NCBI GenBank assembly: GCA_045660745.1
Contig: JAZREJ010000035.1
Coordinates: forward strand, 1 to 31,212
Direction of reading: 5' to 3'
Source of the DNA: RGIG6353 sp045660745
Lineage (GTDB): Bacteria; Bacillota; Clostridia; Oscillospirales; SIG627
DNA: 31,212 nt
Position 1 is the stretch's first letter. Each line of letters begins with the position of its first letter. The notes beneath the pieces are model-generated. The model was not told the origin of the DNA. It saw only the letters and a program-made list of their open reading frames with translations, and made no database searches. Shown here one piece after another: positions 30,149-31,212 of the stretch. The translations under genes were made by a program, and so were the position numbers.

Positions 30149-30967
30149 ATGAGCGAAAATTGCACACATGATTGCTCGAATTGTCCTTCTCACGGCTCGT
30201 GCTCGTCAGAGATACAGAAAGAGAAGCTCAATCCTGCAAGTAAAGTAAACAAAGTATACGGAATCGTCAGTGGAAAGGGCGGTGTCGGTAAGTCTCTTGT
30301 AACAGGACTTATTGCTACCACCATGATGCGACGTGAGCATCGCGTTGGAATTATTGATGCCGATATCACAGGTCCCTCTATCCCCAAGATGTTCGGCGTT
30401 AAGGACAGTATCATGTCCTGTGAGGAGGGCTTTATCCCCGCAACGAGTAAAATGGGCATTTCCATGGCGTCCATAAATCTTCTTCTTGAAAACGAGACTG
30501 ATCCCGTTGTATGGAGAGGTCCTGTAATCGCGGGTACAGTTAAACAGTTCTGGACAGATTTCATTTGGTCGGATATCGACTATATGTTTATTGATATGCC
30601 TCCCGGAACAGGTGACGTCCCCCTCACCGTATTCCAGAGCATTCCTCTTGACGGAATCATCATCGTTACTTCTCCACAAGAGCTTGTTTCCATGATAGTT
30701 TCAAAGGCTGTTAAGATGGCGAATCTCATGAACGTGCCGATTGTCGGAATTGTTGAGAACATGAGCTATGTTACTTGTCCCGATTGCGGAAAAAAAGTTA
30801 GCGTTTTCGGCGAAAGCCACATTGAAGAGATCGCGGAAAAGTACGGACTTGAGGTTCTTGCAAAGATACCGATTGACCCCGAGATCGCAAGCGTTTGTGA
30901 TAAGGGTCTTGTAGAGCTTTTTGAAGGCGATTGGCTTGAAGCTGCCGCTGATAAGCTTGAGAAGTGA
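30149..30967 (+). CDS. Mrp/NBP35-family Fe-S cluster carrier ATPase
   Basis: A 272-residue P-loop ATPase of the Mrp/NBP35/ApbC group, which carries and delivers iron-sulfur clusters in the cytoplasm. The deviant Walker A GKGGVGKS is at 42-49, with IIDADITGPSIPKMFG behind it and DYMFIDMPPGTGD as Walker B/switch II. The conserved C-terminal cysteine pair is C210/C213 in TCPDCGKK. The N-terminus carries a Cys-rich motif (C5, C9, C12, C18), as in NBP35 and in many clostridial proteins of the family. AAAGG precedes ATG 30149. A terminator and a palindrome array follow. It is monocistronic and unrelated in function to the upstream SLH genes. Confidence 0.93.
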   Translation: MSENCTHDCSNCPSHGSCSSEIQKEKLNPASKVNKVYGIVSGKGGVGKSLVTGLIATTMMRREHRVGIIDADITGPSIPKMFGVKDSIMSCEEGFIPATSKMGISMASINLLLENETDPVVWRGPVIAGTVKQFWTDFIWSDIDYMFIDMPPGTGDVPLTVFQSIPLDGIIIVTSPQELVSMIVSKAVKMANLMNVPIVGIVENMSYVTCPDCGKKVSVFGESHIEEIAEKYGLEVLAKIPIDPEIASVCDKGLVELFEGDWLEAAADKLEK

Positions 30968-31021
30968 TTTTTTTATAGACTCTTAGATAAAAACCTTTGC
31001 TCAAAGAATTTTCACTATTTA

Positions 31022-31060
31022 AAAATGTCATTGTCCTTTAAGACAATGGCATTTTATTTT
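31022..31060 (+). terminator. Terminator after the Mrp/NBP35 gene
   Basis: AAAATGTCATTGTC pairs with GACAATGGCATTTT (one G-U) around a 6-nt loop and is followed by ATTTT. Confidence 0.8.
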
Positions 31061-31082
31061 TGCCCTTAAGGAACCAAACAGA

Positions 31083-31204
31083 TTAGGACGTTATATCGTC
31101 CTAAATAAAAAATGATTAGGACGTTATATCGTCCTAAATAAAAAACAGATTAGGACGTTATATCGTCCTAAATAAGAAATGATTAGGACGTTATATCGTC
31201 CTAA
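31083..31204. repeat. Tandem array of four 22-bp TTAGGAC palindromes at the window edge
   Basis: Four copies of TTAGGACG-TTATAT-CGTCCTAA at 31083, 31116, 31150 and 31183 (period 33, 34, 33). Linkers alternate between ATAAAAAATGA and ATAAAAAACAGA, with one G variant. The core is identical in all four. The array may continue past the window. The repeat itself is the palindrome and the linkers are conserved, so this is not a CRISPR array. Confidence 0.9.
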
Positions 31205-31212
31205 ATAAAAAA

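Noticed and set aside
31083..31204. CRISPR array.
   Set aside because: The repeated unit is a palindrome of 22 bp, and the 11-12 bp linkers are themselves conserved; no unique spacers and no cas genes are seen.

Overview
The window is chromosomal DNA from a Gram-positive, low-to-mid GC bacterium of the class Clostridia, probably an uncultured gut-type lineage near Oscillospirales or Christensenellales. The evidence is the rpmG-secE-nusG-rplK-rplA order, strong Shine-Dalgarno sites and TTGACA/TATAAT promoters, G5/3D and SpoIID-like cell-wall proteins, LuxS, and S-layer homology (SLH) proteins. No rRNA, tRNA, CRISPR array, phage or insertion sequence was seen. Family names come from recognising motifs by eye; no database search was possible.

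Layout: (1) 1-2190 (+) a DUF1538 membrane protein and a tandem PII-like protein. (2) 2279-2461 a remnant of a solute-binding protein, then 2580-4217 (+) an acyl-CoA-synthetase-type enzyme. (3) 4410-9549 (-) an AT-rich operon of two ABC exporter half-molecules and a nucleotidyltransferase-fold protein. It is preceded by a fragment resembling the N-terminus of a radical-SAM peptide maturase (9616-9795) and by a consensus promoter with an attenuator-like leader (9941-10059). This looks like a decayed or reduced peptide-modification/export cassette. (4) 9796-10783 and 11621-12000 are gene-free stretches full of hairpins and palindromic repeats, flanking a metallophosphoesterase (10784-11620, -). 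(5) 12001-14194 (-) the ribosomal/transcription cluster. (6) 14313-16179 (-) a MATE transporter coupled to luxS. (7) 16286-19871, a divergent pair: a 3D/G5 cell-wall protein (-) and a SpoIID-like, multi-peptidoglycan-binding protein with 13 proline-rich octapeptides (+). (8) 20022-23277 (-) a tight four-gene operon: CapA-like, a small DUF3006-like protein, a HAD-IIA phosphatase and a D-2-hydroxyacid dehydrogenase. (9) 23599-29893 (+) two paralogous secreted SLH proteins with matching promoters, inverted repeats, ribosome-binding sites and terminators. (10) 30149-30967 (+) an Mrp/NBP35 ATPase, followed by a tandem array of 22-bp palindromes that runs to the window edge.

The most unusual content is a dispersed 22-bp palindrome family (TTAGGAC...GTCCTAA, ten copies here, some tandem at a 33-34 bp period), two other hairpin repeat families, and the exporter/nucleotidyltransferase cassette with its leader and maturase remnant.
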